NCBI RefSeq assembly: GCF_030272615.1
Contig: NW_026729168.1
Coordinates: 12,501-76,500, forward strand
Length of the DNA stretch: 64,000 nt
Direction of reading: 5' to 3'
DNA from: Cryptomeria japonica
Lineage: Eukaryota > Streptophyta > Pinopsida > Cupressales > Cupressaceae
In this document: piece by piece, positions 24,029-35,661 of the stretch
How the letters are laid out: each line of letters opens with the position of its first letter
How positions within the stretch are numbered: the stretch's first letter is position 1
Made by a program: the position numbers and the translations under genes
The notes under the pieces: generated by a model
What the model was told of the DNA's origin: nothing
The model's database searches: none
Seen by the model: only the letters and a program-made list of their open reading frames with translations

Positions 24029-26246
24029 TCAAACAACTTCAAAGGGCCTACATGACTGAGATTGCATCTATGGAATAGGATCCTCGGGTTGGTTCTACAC
24101 TGCACTGGTGACATGTTTCCAAACCAAATGAGCGACCAAAAAGCTCTGTATAAGAACATCGTTTGGAAGTCTGATATGAGAAACCCTCTGACACCACACT
24201 TCCTTATCTCACTGGACTTGGGCCACAATATCTGCATGACTTACCAATTGTTCTATGCATAGAAAAAGGTGGCACTTGATTTTCACCACTATTGAGAAAT
24301 CATTTGTTGTTAGATTTTTTGCTTCTCTAAGATAATTCATTTTTCCTTCAAAAGAATGAGTAATAACTTCCAAACTTTCTATTGTTTTCCAATCCTCCTT
24401 TATACACTTGATTCCTATGCATTTTAAATCATTCTACATGGATAAAATGAGTTGAGCCTACTCATTCCACAGTTTGGCACACTCTTCACATCCCTACTCT
24501 ACTACAAAGTTACACCACTCAGTGCTTTTATTGCAAACATAGAGAATATTATCATCCAAGCAATGTACTGGTTTTTCTGACATAAACTTCATAATGTCAT
24601 ACTTTTGCACATCAATCATTTGAGCTACTACAACTCTCCATTTGGTTTCCTCATTTTTTCAGTTGGCAATTTTTGTCTCTAGCTCTTTCATTATGGTAAT
24701 GGCATTTTCATACACCTTGCTCAAATTCTTGAAGTACTCTATGCCAGATTGAGTGATCCCATCCAACCATTCTAGGAAGATCTCTATCACCATCTTGCTC
24801 TTTTGAATTTGACCCAAGAGCTTCTTATTAGAAAGTGACTTAGGATCAAATGACATGGGTAGCTGTAAAATCAGCTGGGCATTGGGATTATGAATAAAAT
24901 CTATATACTCAGCCATGTGCCTCAGTGTTTCCTTGAGATCCTGTTTATCCCTTTCATCTTGCCATATCCTGCTTATTATTCTCTTTGTGGAAGCTTCCAA
25001 ATGGTGAACATCAGCTACCCATGATCCAACACCTAATGTAATCTTTTCAACCATGAAATCCTTTACTGAAGGATTTTCCACCTCTTTATCTAAAATAGGA
25101 TGAGTGATTTCAGTAGTCCAATGTCTTGTATCTTGGTCAAAATCAATTTTCAAAACTATTTTTCAGCCTTTTGGACTTTGGAGTTCTACCCAAACATTTA
25201 CTAACCATATCTTCAATAGGAATTGAAATAGAAACCACATTTCTCTTTTTTCTACTAAGAGTAGTGTCTAACCAATGCGAAGCACTAGAATATGCATCCT
25301 TCTTTGCTTGGGATTGTTCAGCACAAACATTTGCTAATATCAATGAACCTTCAATTCCTACTTCTTCCTTTTTCATGATTTTTAGTATTACCAACTTCCA
25401 TGGTGGGTATCTCAATGTTTTGTTCTGCCATTATATTCTTAGGTTAAGGAGACCCTACTAAATCAACCACTACTGTGTTTTCTTGTAGCTTTTTGCCCTT
25501 GTTTTTGGTTCTTGAATTGTTGACACATGTTGAAAGATAGCTAACAAGGGATTTCTTTGAACCTTTGATAGTATCTGACTCAAGTTTAACTTTGGTGCCA
25601 CCTTCAACACAAGTTTTAACAGATTTATTAGACAAAACATTTTGAACTGGAATAGGAGAATCTTCGATTACTAGCTTTCCTAGTCTCTACTTTCATAACC
25701 ACTGTTCAGTCTTGCAGATAACAAGGAATATTCTCATTTGGATTTGATCCTCCTCTTTCTTATCCCACTCTATCTTAGGGATTGGGGAACCCTATACTTT
25801 CTCTCCATACTGTGGATCAATCAAATCCTTGACATTATCCACAACCCTTATTACATTCATTCTGAGCTGAAAAGTATTAATCTGATCCACTGTGAACTTT
25901 GAAAATTTTCTCCTCCTCACTTAAAATTAATCTCCACAATCTTCCCAGAAGTCTTCAAGTTTTGGGACATGAGAAAAATCCTCTTTGAGAGCTATATGTG
26001 CCTAAGCATAACCTTTTCTATCAAAATTAAGTCAAGCTATATAGTGCTTAAGGTTAAGATTTTTGAAGTCAACCTCTAGATTCAATGCATTGGAAATAGT
26101 ATGGAAAATATAATAACCCAGTTGAACTCAGATTGAAACACCTAAATCTTGTCTATCTAGTGTCCTCTTATCAATGTGAGAAAACTACCTACATAGTTTA
26201 ATCAACACAAACTGATCAAGGGTAAACCTAGGCAATATTAACAGTT
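24029..26246 (-). pseudogene. Large decayed ORF (H), 3' part, unknown accessory family
   Basis: Reading minus from the F insertion point at 26246, the frame starts with ELLILPRF, then DQFVLIKLCR, and continues through several frame changes to a stop near 24029. Its best open stretch is 25153-24659 (164 codons), rich in Lys, Glu and Leu and probably helical or coiled (QDERDKQDLKETLRHMAEYI). Other pieces are 25635-25444 and 25415-25143. No gag, RT or other retroelement enzyme motif is present. The segment is contiguous with 31830-32201 on the other side of element F. A 32-residue block spanning that junction resembles the LTR ORF of element O. I cannot name the family. Confidence 0.6.
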
Positions 26247-26251
26247 CTCAT

Positions 26252-27003
26252 TGTTGGCAAATGAACACTCCAATGAGAAATTGTAGGTGATTGAAGGTAT
26301 TTTCATTGATGGAAACCTTACAATCATGTGATACTACTAGGCACCGACACCAAAAAGTTTGATCACCGGCACCCTGGTCGACAAGAATTTTGTTTAAATG
26401 TATTTTGTAATTAAATGTAAAATCTTTTGTAAGCCGACATGGTGGATTGTAATATGACTTATATAAGTATGAGATCATTGTAGATCATTTAGGAAGTGAT
26501 AGATGAAAGGATTAATGCAGACCTAATATGCTAATTGTAAGCCAAATATTGGATAAGGGTTTATGTATATTGCAGAGCTTAAATCGGTACTAAATCTGGC
26601 ATAATAGATGTTGATCTGAAGCAGTACATGACATTGGATTTGTATAATCCAATTTTGTAAGTCAGTGTGACTTCTTTTGTAACTTAGCAGTGAGCTCTAG
26701 GCACTTGGCCTTCCTGCATGTGCATGCCCCTATTGTAAATAGTAATACTCCCTTATTGGCCAGTAAGTGACTATTGCGGGTCACAAATCCCATCGAGGTT
26801 TTTCCTACATAGGGTTTCCTCATTAAAAATATTGTGTTATGGTGTGTCTTTTATGTTGTGGTTATTGTTCTTATTTACTGCATTACTTTTGGTTTACCGG
26901 TACACAGTTTTGAAATGCTTTTCATATTATAAGTTAAGAAAATTCTTATACCGGTCAGATATTGATTCACTCCCCCCTCTCAGTATCTTTGGGAATCTTA
27001 GCA
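26252..27003 (+). repeat. 5' LTR of element F
   Basis: 752 bp, TG...CA. It contains a TATA-like CTTATATAAGTA near 26458, a GTGAGCTCTAGGCAC stretch shared in style with other LTRs here, and a C-run followed by CTCTCAG near its end. It lacks about 38 bp present in the right LTR near 31136. Confidence 0.93.
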
Positions 27004-27392
27004 ATTGAAATCTTAGAATGTTGATGGGAATACTCCTCCACTGGCAGAACAGAGTATCACTCCACCGGTAGGAGAATCTTCATCTAATTGAAGGAAAATC
27101 CTTTGGGGGTTTGGCAACAAACTAAAAAACATGCTAATATACCCTCGGTTCATGATGAGAAGTTGAATTTCTTATTTACCGGTAGATGAGTTAAGTTTGA
27201 CTCAATCGACAAGCATTAAATGTGTTAGTTGATGGAAATAACACTATAAAGCAAGTGTTTTGTCTCTTTTTTATTCACCGAGCATTCAAATCTTCAGAGA
27301 ACATGAAATTCCCAAGTGAAGGCATCCATAGCGAGAAGCAAGCAAATCATTCAAGCACACATACCTAAAGGTAGATTGAGGTATTTATAATC

Positions 27393-30300
27393 ATGGCATC
27401 CTCCTCTGTTCCTGGATTCATTGCAAACCCTATTATTGTAGAAGAAGTTAAACACCCTAGACCCATGTTTAAGATTATTCTTGACATTGCAAAGAAAGAT
27501 GATACCCTAGGGGCATTCTCTTAAAATCCTAAAGGATTAGTATATGTTGAAGACCCTAGAATGTACATACATTGTCACATAAAAGAACTAGGAGATGAAA
27601 AAATCAAGAATATGTATCAGACTGTTTTATGTGATGAATTTGGAAATATCAAACCAAAACATAAGATAGTGGAAACCCTAGGTTTTACTAAAATCCTTAG
27701 TGTCCCGGATTTTCCCAAGGATGTTATAAGGATTGTGCTAAGCAGAGTGCATGATGGAGAATTCTTTTGGTTGGATTCAATTCACAAGATCACGAAAGAG
27801 GTAGTTAGGGCAGTGACAGGCTTACCCTCCACTGGTAGTAGGCCTGACAAAACTAAGAAAGTTTCTAATGACACTGTAACAAACTTAACCGGTGCAACTT
27901 TCGACAAGAGATCACTTAGAGTCAATGATGTTAAAGATGAAAATGTCAAATTCATTAGCATGGTACTTGGCTACAAAGCCACTCATACAAATAGACTAAA
28001 CTCAGTCTCTAGCTTGTGTATTAAAAGTGCTTATGACTTAGTGAACAACAATGCTAAGATTGACATCTGTGAATGGTTGAAAGATGAACTAATAGAAAAG
28101 CTAAAGAAAATCAAAGGTGACAAGAAGGGAACCTTTAGATTTAGAAATCTGCTTGTATGCTTAATGCTTTACATTACTAAAGAAGTACTCGGTACTGGCA
28201 AAAAAGACTTTGGATTTGATATACCAGTAGGAAAACAACTATTGGACATACTGAACAACATGGGAGAAAACAAAGATAAGAACATCAATGATTATTTCCA
28301 AGCATTTAAGGCAAAGATGAAATCTAGAACAAGATTGTCCCAAGAAATTGTTGATAAATACAAAGATGACATATGCTTTGTGGTAAAGAAAGATGAAATC
28401 TAGATGGAAGCAGTTGTCCCAAGGACTATTTGGCTAACCAAAATGGGATATGAAGCTAATGAGAACATAATTGAGACATATGCAAAATCTCTACTTGAGG
28501 CACCAAGAAAACTGGATGAGAAATTCTTTGGGAATGTTGAAACAATTGAGACTGGCATTCAATCACAAAAAAGAGTAAAGAAAATTGAACAGACAGTGAG
28601 GAAGGGCACTAGACAAGCTAAACCAATTAAGGAAGATGTATTGAAGCAAACTAGTATCAAGGAAAGTGAGTTGGAAGGACTTCAACTGGAAGCTCATCTT
28701 TCACCAGTTGCAACTTCTTCTGAAAGAGACATACCAACTGAATTCAAATGGGTAGAAAGGAAACGAAAACCCTCACTAGTACCCTCACCCACACCTAGAA
28801 GAACAAGACAAAAGCAACAAGCAGTTAGGCCTCCAGTTAAGAAGTTAACTCCAAAGAAAAAGAAGGTAAAATAGGTTATTGCTCCACTAGACAAACTTCT
28901 AAGTGAAATAACAGAAGATGGGAAATTGAAAAATATTAACAAGTTGTATAACACACTTTCTACTAATGATAAAGAAAGCATAGAGAATAGTGTAATTTTA
29001 CACTTAGACATATACAAGAAATTTCTGATGGAGATTGTTGATGAAATACCCAATGATTTATACGGAAGACTAGAAGCCAGAAGGGTAGCTAATGTTGAGT
29101 TAGACAAAAAGATAAAAATTGAAAAATTACTTGCAGTGCACCCAGTAAACTCACCTAAAGAAATAGATCAATTAATCAGTGAAGCCAATCAGACAGTATT
29201 TTCAATTGGTCACTGGCAAGTAGCACTAATGGCAGGCAGAGTGAATAAAGTTTCTGAAGAAAATGCGGATTTGTGGGACATCTTTTTTGTTGAAAAGGAG
29301 AAACAAGAAGAACTCAAAAGACCTAAGACCATCTAGGTATACCAAAAGGACAAGGATAAGGGCAAAGGTAAGGAAGGTGGACCTCTAAGCCTTAAAATAA
29401 CTGATAACTTACCCCAACCTCTTTTTGAGACTCCACCAATAGAAACCATTGACACACAACCAAAAACTAAGACTATGGAGACTCCTCAAGAGGATACAAA
29501 TTCTGAGTCAAAAATTTTGTACACTATGAACATAGATACACAAGAGGTAAATGTTGTGGTTGACAAAGAGACCACTGAAGATAAGAAGAAAGATGTGGCT
29601 ACTGAACCACCGACTACAGATGTTGAGATTGGGGTTAGTGATATTGTAAATATAAGCACAAAAAAACCCACTCATACAGAGAAACCGACAGAGGACACCA
29701 CTAAGAAACAATCAGGAAAACTAGCATTGGACAGTGCAGAGGTGCATACTGAGAAACTGACAGTGCATACTGAGACTTCATAAAAAAAAACAGCAGTAGA
29801 GAGCATAGAGAAACACTCTGAGGCATAGATTAAGAAACAAGAACACAAACATGTTGAGGTATAGGTTCAAACCGAGACAGTGCCACTGACAACAGTTGAA
29901 AAGCCTAAACCTTTGCTAGTAGAAATGCAAACACAAACTGACCTACTAGAGGTCGAAACAAGCAAATTTATTACTACAACCGACAACATGGAGATTGTGA
30001 AAATAGTTGGGCAGACATCTGGTTCTTCAATGACAGAATTCAGACCAACGAACGTGACAGAGGTATTATTAGATTCTATTAAGAAAATCACCGAGTGTAA
30101 TGCAAAAGCCTACAAGGCTATTGATGACACAATTCCTATTTTTAAATTGATAGCACCCAAGTGCATTGTGGGAAGTAAATATTCCTTAGGTCAACTAGAC
30201 ACATTGTCTAAATACATCACTGGTAACATTTTGACAGTTGACCAGATGAATGAAGACACATTCAAAGAGAATGAATAAGGAGAAAGAAAAATTTCTTTGA

Positions 30301-30848
30301 GGAAATAGTGAAGAAGAATAAGGAACAAATGGAAACCTTATTATCGGCACTAGGAGAAACAATTTTGGAATTCAAGAAATTGTATAGAGATACCTGCAAA
30401 ACTGATATTTTGACAGAAGACATAGATTCGGAGATCAGCAAAGCACAAGATGAAATTAACAATATTGCTGACAATTTAATAGGAACATCAGATCCATTTT
30501 TGGAAATTGAAAAGAACATTGCAGATCTTGAAGAGAAAATTGAGATGTTAGAAAAAGACAAAAAAGATAAAGGTTAAGGCAAAGGATTTAAAATGCAAAC
30601 TAGGTCCTAAACTAGATTACCTCATTTCTTTGAGAAAAGATATTTCAGAGGCTCTGGTTCCCGGACTTAAGCCACCTGAAGAGAAAATGCACATACTCAT
30701 TGGTACAGTTCAAAGAAGAGAAGAATCATTAAAGGATAGCAAAAGGTTCAGCGACAGTCAAAATTTTGCATTGGCTGACATCTATCAGATTGTAACCCAC
30801 CGGTTACAAGGATCTAGGAAGGAACCACACTACATTGATAGTGAATGA
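27393..30848 (+). pseudogene. ~1150-codon non-gag/pol ORF of element F
   Basis: From ATG 27393 (MASSSVPGFIANPI) one frame continues to TGA 30846-30848. It is broken by single stops (near 27522, 28401, 28872, 29334, 29781 and a few later) and shifts frame only in 30280-30590. The N-terminal globular part (to about 28400) has HDGEFFWLDSIHKITKEVV and KGTFRFRNLLVCLMLYITKE stretches. A basic region follows (TPRRTRQKQQ, KKLTPKKKKVK). Next comes a helical region, then a Thr/Glu/Lys-rich linker (29475-29980). A C-terminal coiled-coil region at 30308-30577 contains heptad-like DLEEKIEMLEKDKK. No enzyme motif is seen and the family is not recognised. Long frame retention with few shifts suggests it was recently translated. 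Confidence 0.8.
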
Positions 30849-31027
30849 CAACCTTTGTCATTGATGTCAAAGGGGGAGTAGTGGAGATGAGAAAAATGAT
30901 CAGAAGAAAGACATCATTAGCTCAGGGGGAGCACACAGTTGTGGTAACAGTTTTGGTAAGACAATTTTGGCAAATCATTTTTTGATATATAGTTTTGATT
31001 TTTCTCATGAGTGTTGCCATCAATGCC

Positions 31028-31039
31028 AAAGGGGGAGAT
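31028..31039 (+). other. Polypurine tract of element F
   Basis: AAAGGGGGAGAT immediately precedes the right LTR, within GCCATCAATGCCAAAGGGGG. A second tract with the same core (AAAGGGGGAG at 30869) lies just after the ORF, preceded by TTGTCATTGATGTCAA. Confidence 0.9.
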
Positions 31040-31824
31040 TGTTGGCAAATGTACACTCCAATGATAAATTGTAGGTAATTGAAGGTATTGTCATTGATGG
31101 AAACCTTACAATCATGTGATACCGACAGGCACCGACATCGGCAAATTCTACATTGGCACATAGTTCATCGGCACCGAAAAGTTTGATCACCGACACCCTG
31201 GCCGACAGGAATTTTGTTTAAATGTATTTTGTAATTAATTGTAAGATCTTTTGTAAGCCAACATGGTGGATTGTAATATGACTGATATAAGTATCTGATC
31301 ATTGTAGATCATTTAGGAAGTGATAGATGAAAGGATTAATGCAAACCTAATATGCGAATTGTAAGGCAGATATTGGATAAGGGTTTATGTATATTACAGA
31401 GCTTAAACTAGTACTGAATCTGGCATAGTAGATGCTGATCTGAAGTAGTACATGACATTGTATTTGTATAATCCAATTTTGTAAGTCAGTGTGACTTCTT
31501 TTGTAACTGAGCAGTGAGCTCTAGGCACTCGGCCTTCCTACATGCAAGCCCCTATTGTAAAAAGTAATATTTCCTTATTGTCCAGTAAGTGAATATTGTG
31601 GTCACAAATCCCACCGAGGTTTTTCCCACACCAGGTTTCCTCATTAAAAATATTGTGTTATGGTGTGTCTTTTATGTTGTGGTTATTGTTCTTATTTACT
31701 GTATTATTTTTGGTTTACTGGTACACAGTTTTGAAATGCTTTTCATGTTATAAGCTAAGAAAATTCTTATACCGATAAGATACTGATTCACCCCCCCCTC
31801 TCAGTATCTTTGGGAATCCTAGCA
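31040..31824 (+). repeat. 3' LTR of element F
   Basis: 785 bp and collinear with the 5' LTR, with scattered substitutions and one ~38 bp length difference. It is followed by the CTCAT duplication at 31825-31829. Confidence 0.93.
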
Positions 31825-31829
31825 CTCAT

Positions 31830-32201
31830 TCAAACCCTCCAACTCTTATGTAAGTGAACCGAGGATACTGAATAAAATTACTTCCATATGTGCTCACTAG
31901 TTGCATAGCCTCATCAAATAGTCATTTATTTACATTCCCTTGAAGTTCATAAGCTAATCTCCCTGTAAACACATCATGGACCCTCTAGAAATCTTCATGA
32001 CACTTGTGTACCAATTTTTACTATGTCCTCCCTTACTGATATCTTACTTCACTTCCCAAACCTCTAAACCAATATCCAAGACCGACTATAGAATATTACA
32101 TTCAACTTTATTCGGATAACATTGCTCGCACAATATCACATCACCATACATTCCATATATATTCAAAATAACCTAATCAAACTAACTTAAATACCCTTCC
32201 C
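31830..32201 (-). pseudogene. Large decayed ORF (H), 5' part
   Basis: Minus-strand frames here read YGDVILCEQCYPNKVECNIL, then VFTGRLAYELQGNVNK, then YPRFTYIRVGGFE, ending at the CTCAT duplication of element F and continuing at 26246. Several W/Q-type stops and one frame change interrupt it. The start codon is not visible because the sequence abuts LTR-like DNA at about 32201. The TYIRVGGF stretch aligns with TIITVYWF of the LTR ORF of element O. Confidence 0.55.
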
Positions 32202-32521
32202 TGATTATAAACACAAATGCCTTATGTCGGCTTACAGTGATATTGCAATTTATTTGCATGTCGGCGTAGACAAAAATAAATGCATTAAACTTTATGACCA
32301 ATGCCACTGATTGCTGTCGTGTAGACATGTCAGATCAATCTCTTATGTCGGCCTCATATACCAGTTCCTAGTTTGCCAGTTCCCTTGAATGTCGGTTGCC
32401 AGTTCCTTTATATGCCAAATGAATTGAATTCCAGTGAGTACTGGTTAAGAGTCCAACCCAAAATGATGTGTGTGCCATCAATGACAACACAACTAAACCG
32501 AATGAGTGTCAATTGCCAACA
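32202..32521 (-). repeat. 3' LTR or LTR fragment of element G
   Basis: On the minus strand it begins TGTTGGCAATTGAC directly after a polypurine tract and contains TTGTCATTGATGGC near its start, as other LTRs here do. It may end at 32202 (TGATTATAAAC on the plus strand, giving TG...CA) or be truncated there. At about 320 bp it is much shorter than related LTRs, so truncation is likely. Confidence 0.6.
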
Positions 32522-32533
32522 ATCTCCCCCTTT
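32522..32533 (-). other. Polypurine tract of element G
   Basis: Minus strand AAAGGGGGAGAT, immediately before TGTTGGCAATTG. Context CATCAATGCCAAAGGGGGAG is the same as in elements E and F. Confidence 0.85.
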
Positions 32534-32801
32534 GGCATTGATGGAAACACTCATGTGAAAAATGGATCGCTGAAGTGTTGTTCTGGTTCCTCCCAAAATT
32601 GATGACCAAAACCGACCTTTCTCCCCTTGAGCTATACATTACTCTTATGTCCCTTAACATTTTTCACATCAACCTCTCCCTCTTTGACATTAATGACAAA
32701 GTCAGGGCAAATGAATGAAAGAGTGAAATAAAAATGTGTTTACCAAATCTAGATGTACTTGAATATATCTGGGTAAGCACCCTTCAAAAATTGTAAGTAT
32801 C

Positions 32802-33454
32802 CTAACTAGTTTTCAATGTTCCCAAAATAGATACAAACCCATTAAGAATGTATGCATGTAGTTCTTCTTCTGTTAGGTTTTCCGATGTGGGTTTATTCAT
32901 CAATTCTATACTTTTCTGCTTATGAAGTAACAAAGTGCTCAACTGGGGACTCACTAACCATCTCAATTCCCTTGCTTGCTGAATTAATCTATCCATATCT
33001 TTCTCCAAGGCTATCTCAGATTCTGCAACTAAAATTTGACCATCAATAGTGCTAGTCAATGACTAAGTACCATAAAAATTGTTATCCAGATGTTCCAACT
33101 AGGCCTTTGCTTCTTTTAGTTTTACCTCTAGGTTAGTTGTAAGTTTGTCAGTGATAGTACAAGACCTATATATACAACTACAATTATTAAGAGCCTCATC
33201 AATATTTGTTAGTTCCTCTGTCATCTTGGCCTTGTCTGATATGATCATATTGTCACAAGTGACCTTTCTAGCTACATTGTACCTTTCTACTCACTTTCGG
33301 TTTGATACCTATTGAAGAGTTTTAAACTCTTTGGAAATGTGCTTTGTCAAACCTTTCAATTTGTTGGATGGGCTTCCAATCTAATGTACCTTAAATTCTA
33401 TTGCAAGCTGCTACAAAATAGGGATATCCTTCTCAATGACCTACTTGTATTCAG
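32802..33454 (-). pseudogene. C-terminal part of the element G ORF, coiled-coil-like
   Basis: A minus-strand frame runs from the element D boundary at 33454 to the stop at 32802-32804. It is interrupted by stops, with the longest open piece at 33059-32802 (85 codons). The sequence is Glu/Lys/Leu-rich (EELTNIDEALNN, EVKLKEAKA, QQARELRWLVSPQLSTLL) and has no enzyme motif. In composition and placement just before a polypurine tract it resembles the C-terminal end of the F ORF, so G may be a relative of F. That relation is inference. The 5' part of G would lie beyond element D, outside the window. Confidence 0.5.
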
Positions 33455-33900
33455 TGTTAAATTTTATGATCAGATTATATAGATAGTAAATTAAACACAA
33501 ATGCACAAAATTTATCCTAGGAAAACCTTCCTCTTGAAGGTGAAAAAACCAGAAATAATGTTCCTTATTGTATTTATCAATATATTAGATGTCTTTACAA
33601 TGAATTGATTTCACTCTTTGAAGCTATATGCTGATCTAGATTCTTCTAGACTGTTGCATATGATTCATAGTGTTGTATTAATGTTGATAGATGATCTATC
33701 TAAATCAATCTGATATCAATATCGGTTTATATATCTTAAGAGAGAGAGAGAGCACACTGCCACACAAGGAATCGATAAGAAGGTGTTGAACATGCACTCC
33801 TAAAGAGTTGTATCGAAACTGTTGAAGGATGATGCTCCAATTTGACGAAATTGTCTATGTTCAATTATTGCCTTGAAAGTGAGGAATGAATCGAACCTTA
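33455..33900 (-). repeat. Distal part of the element D 3' LTR
   Basis: Together with 40899-41143 this gives a 691 bp LTR once element E and one CCTTA are removed. Plus-strand start TGTTAAAT mirrors the minus-strand start TGTTGATG. On the minus strand a TATA-like GATATATAAACC lies near 33735 and a TTTTTCACCTTCAAGAGG stretch near 33540, typical of copia LTR 3' portions. Confidence 0.8.
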
Positions 33901-35329
33901 TGATGATATGATGAAAGAATAAGTATCTGATAAAATAATGAGAGGGGGGCAGGTGAATCAGTATACTCAAAAACTGATACAAACTCCCAAACTCAAATTA
34001 AACTTATCAACAAAATAGTTCTGCCAAAATAATATCTCAAAGATTACCAACATCAACCCATTTTACTGTTATACCAACTTAACAATAAACAACTTCAATC
34101 TTGTAAACATCAACAATACTTAATCAAATGTCAACATTTTCAACTCTCATGCTTCCAAGTATCATGCCTTAATCAAATCAATAAACAAGATCATAACCAC
34201 AAAAGTATTCACCACTTGACATAAATATTTATACGTGGAAAACCCAAATAGGTAAAAACCAGGGTGAGATGAGACTCACAAGGATAGCTATCTGAACTCT
34301 TCTAAAGTTCACCCTATTAGGAGGCAAGCCTACTAAAGCTTTACAATAAGTCCTATTAAGAACTGATTTTGTTAGGAGTCACCCGGTTAGGGGATTTTAC
34401 AAATATTCCTCGATAAAAAGCACAATACCCTATTAGGAGTAACCTTGATACATGATTTTAGAATCCAAACTAATGGATCACCTTGTTAGAGAATTTAAAC
34501 ATTAACCAAGCTTGTTAGAGCTGACCCTGTTAGGGGATTTCAATTTTTGCTGTGATTGTTAGAAAACAACAGGTTTTTCTTCATCTGCTTGAATATCACT
34601 ATATCTACTTGATCAGATCCTTCTTAAGCTTCAAATCTACCTTCACTCAAACTATAGATCCATCCTCTGGTTAGGCAACCTCACACTCAACTAATTTCTG
34701 CCAACTTTGCCAAAACTAAAATAAAACAACATCATCGACCTTAAATACAAATCAAATAAGTCGGTAACATAACAAAAACATAATTCTCATCATCGAGATT
34801 ACAAACAAGTTGGTACAATCTTGACTGTTAGAAATCATTAGAATTTCTTCACATTTAACAAGAAAATTCCAACCGCTCCATAATCATCACTTCATCGGAC
34901 TTGTAACTCATCACGCGTTGTGCAATTGATGCAATCCACTTTTCTCCTTTCCAAGATAATCAAATGTGCCAAAATAACTTGAACTTATCTTCATACAATG
35001 ACCACACGTGTCACTATCATTATCGCTCAACATCAAAATGTTAAACCAACAAACTTTGATCGGCTATGGTTTAACAAACACTGGTAGGGTTTACTGGTTA
35101 CAAAACATAGAAAGGTTTAACCTTATACATCGGTTTAACTTACAAACTACCATATACCGGTTTACAACATATTCCACAAAGTTTATCATATCGGTTACAA
35201 TACGAAAGCAATATCTACAATAACATCAGCAAAATCATGAATACCATTCACCGGTTCAATTGACATCAATGACAACATATCATTAATGAAATCTATATGC
35301 AAAATACCAACAATCTAAAAATTCCAACA
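33901..35329 (-). repeat. 3' LTR of element E
   Basis: 1429 bp, plus-strand limits TGATGATATG...TTCCAACA. It contains TTGACATCAATGACAA at 35260-35275. It is collinear with 39490-40893, with many substitutions and small length differences. Confidence 0.93.
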
Positions 35330-35341
35330 ATCTCCCCCTTT
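35330..35341 (-). other. Polypurine tract of element E
   Basis: Minus strand AAAGGGGGAGAT adjoins the 3' LTR. Similar G-rich tracts occur again near 35484 and 35573, in the stretch between the pol stop and the LTR. Confidence 0.9.
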
Positions 35342-35661
35342 GGCATTGATGGAAATACAAATATCAATGCCTCTAATTTGTTGTTGTGATTAGTGAATAG
35401 GAATCCTGGTTTACATACCAAGTATTCACCATGCTCTGTATGTCATCATCCTATCACTGGTTCACCTAATCAAACACATAATTCTTCTCCCCCTTTGACA
35501 ACAATGCCAAATTGAAAGTAAAATATGTAATATCAAAATCTCACTATGTATCAACAACAATCTGCAACTTGATACTCCCCCTTTGGAATACATCCACTTC
35601 TCTCATCAATCCATGTAAAATTCTGCAAGTAGTTTAGGGACTGATGCAATCAACATCATGT

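Larger units (their letters stand above)
26252..31824 (+). mobile_element. LTR element F without gag-pol, carrying its own large ORF
   Basis: Direct repeats 26252-27003 and 31040-31824 are flanked by the 5-bp duplication CTCAT (26247-26251 and 31825-31829). Both LTRs begin TGTTGGCAAA and end TTAGCA or CTAGCA. A polypurine tract precedes the right LTR. The 4.0 kb interior has no protease, integrase, RT or RNase H motif. It has a ~1150-codon forward frame instead. The primer site expected at 27004 reads ATTGAAATCTTAGA and is poor. The element is therefore non-autonomous, and its polypurine-tract surroundings match those of copia elements A and E, a likely source of enzymes. It is inserted in the H pseudogene. 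Confidence 0.92.

Noticed and set aside
28694-29107. A 137-codon minus-strand frame
   Set aside because: It is antisense to the F ORF, with Leu/Ser-rich shadow composition.
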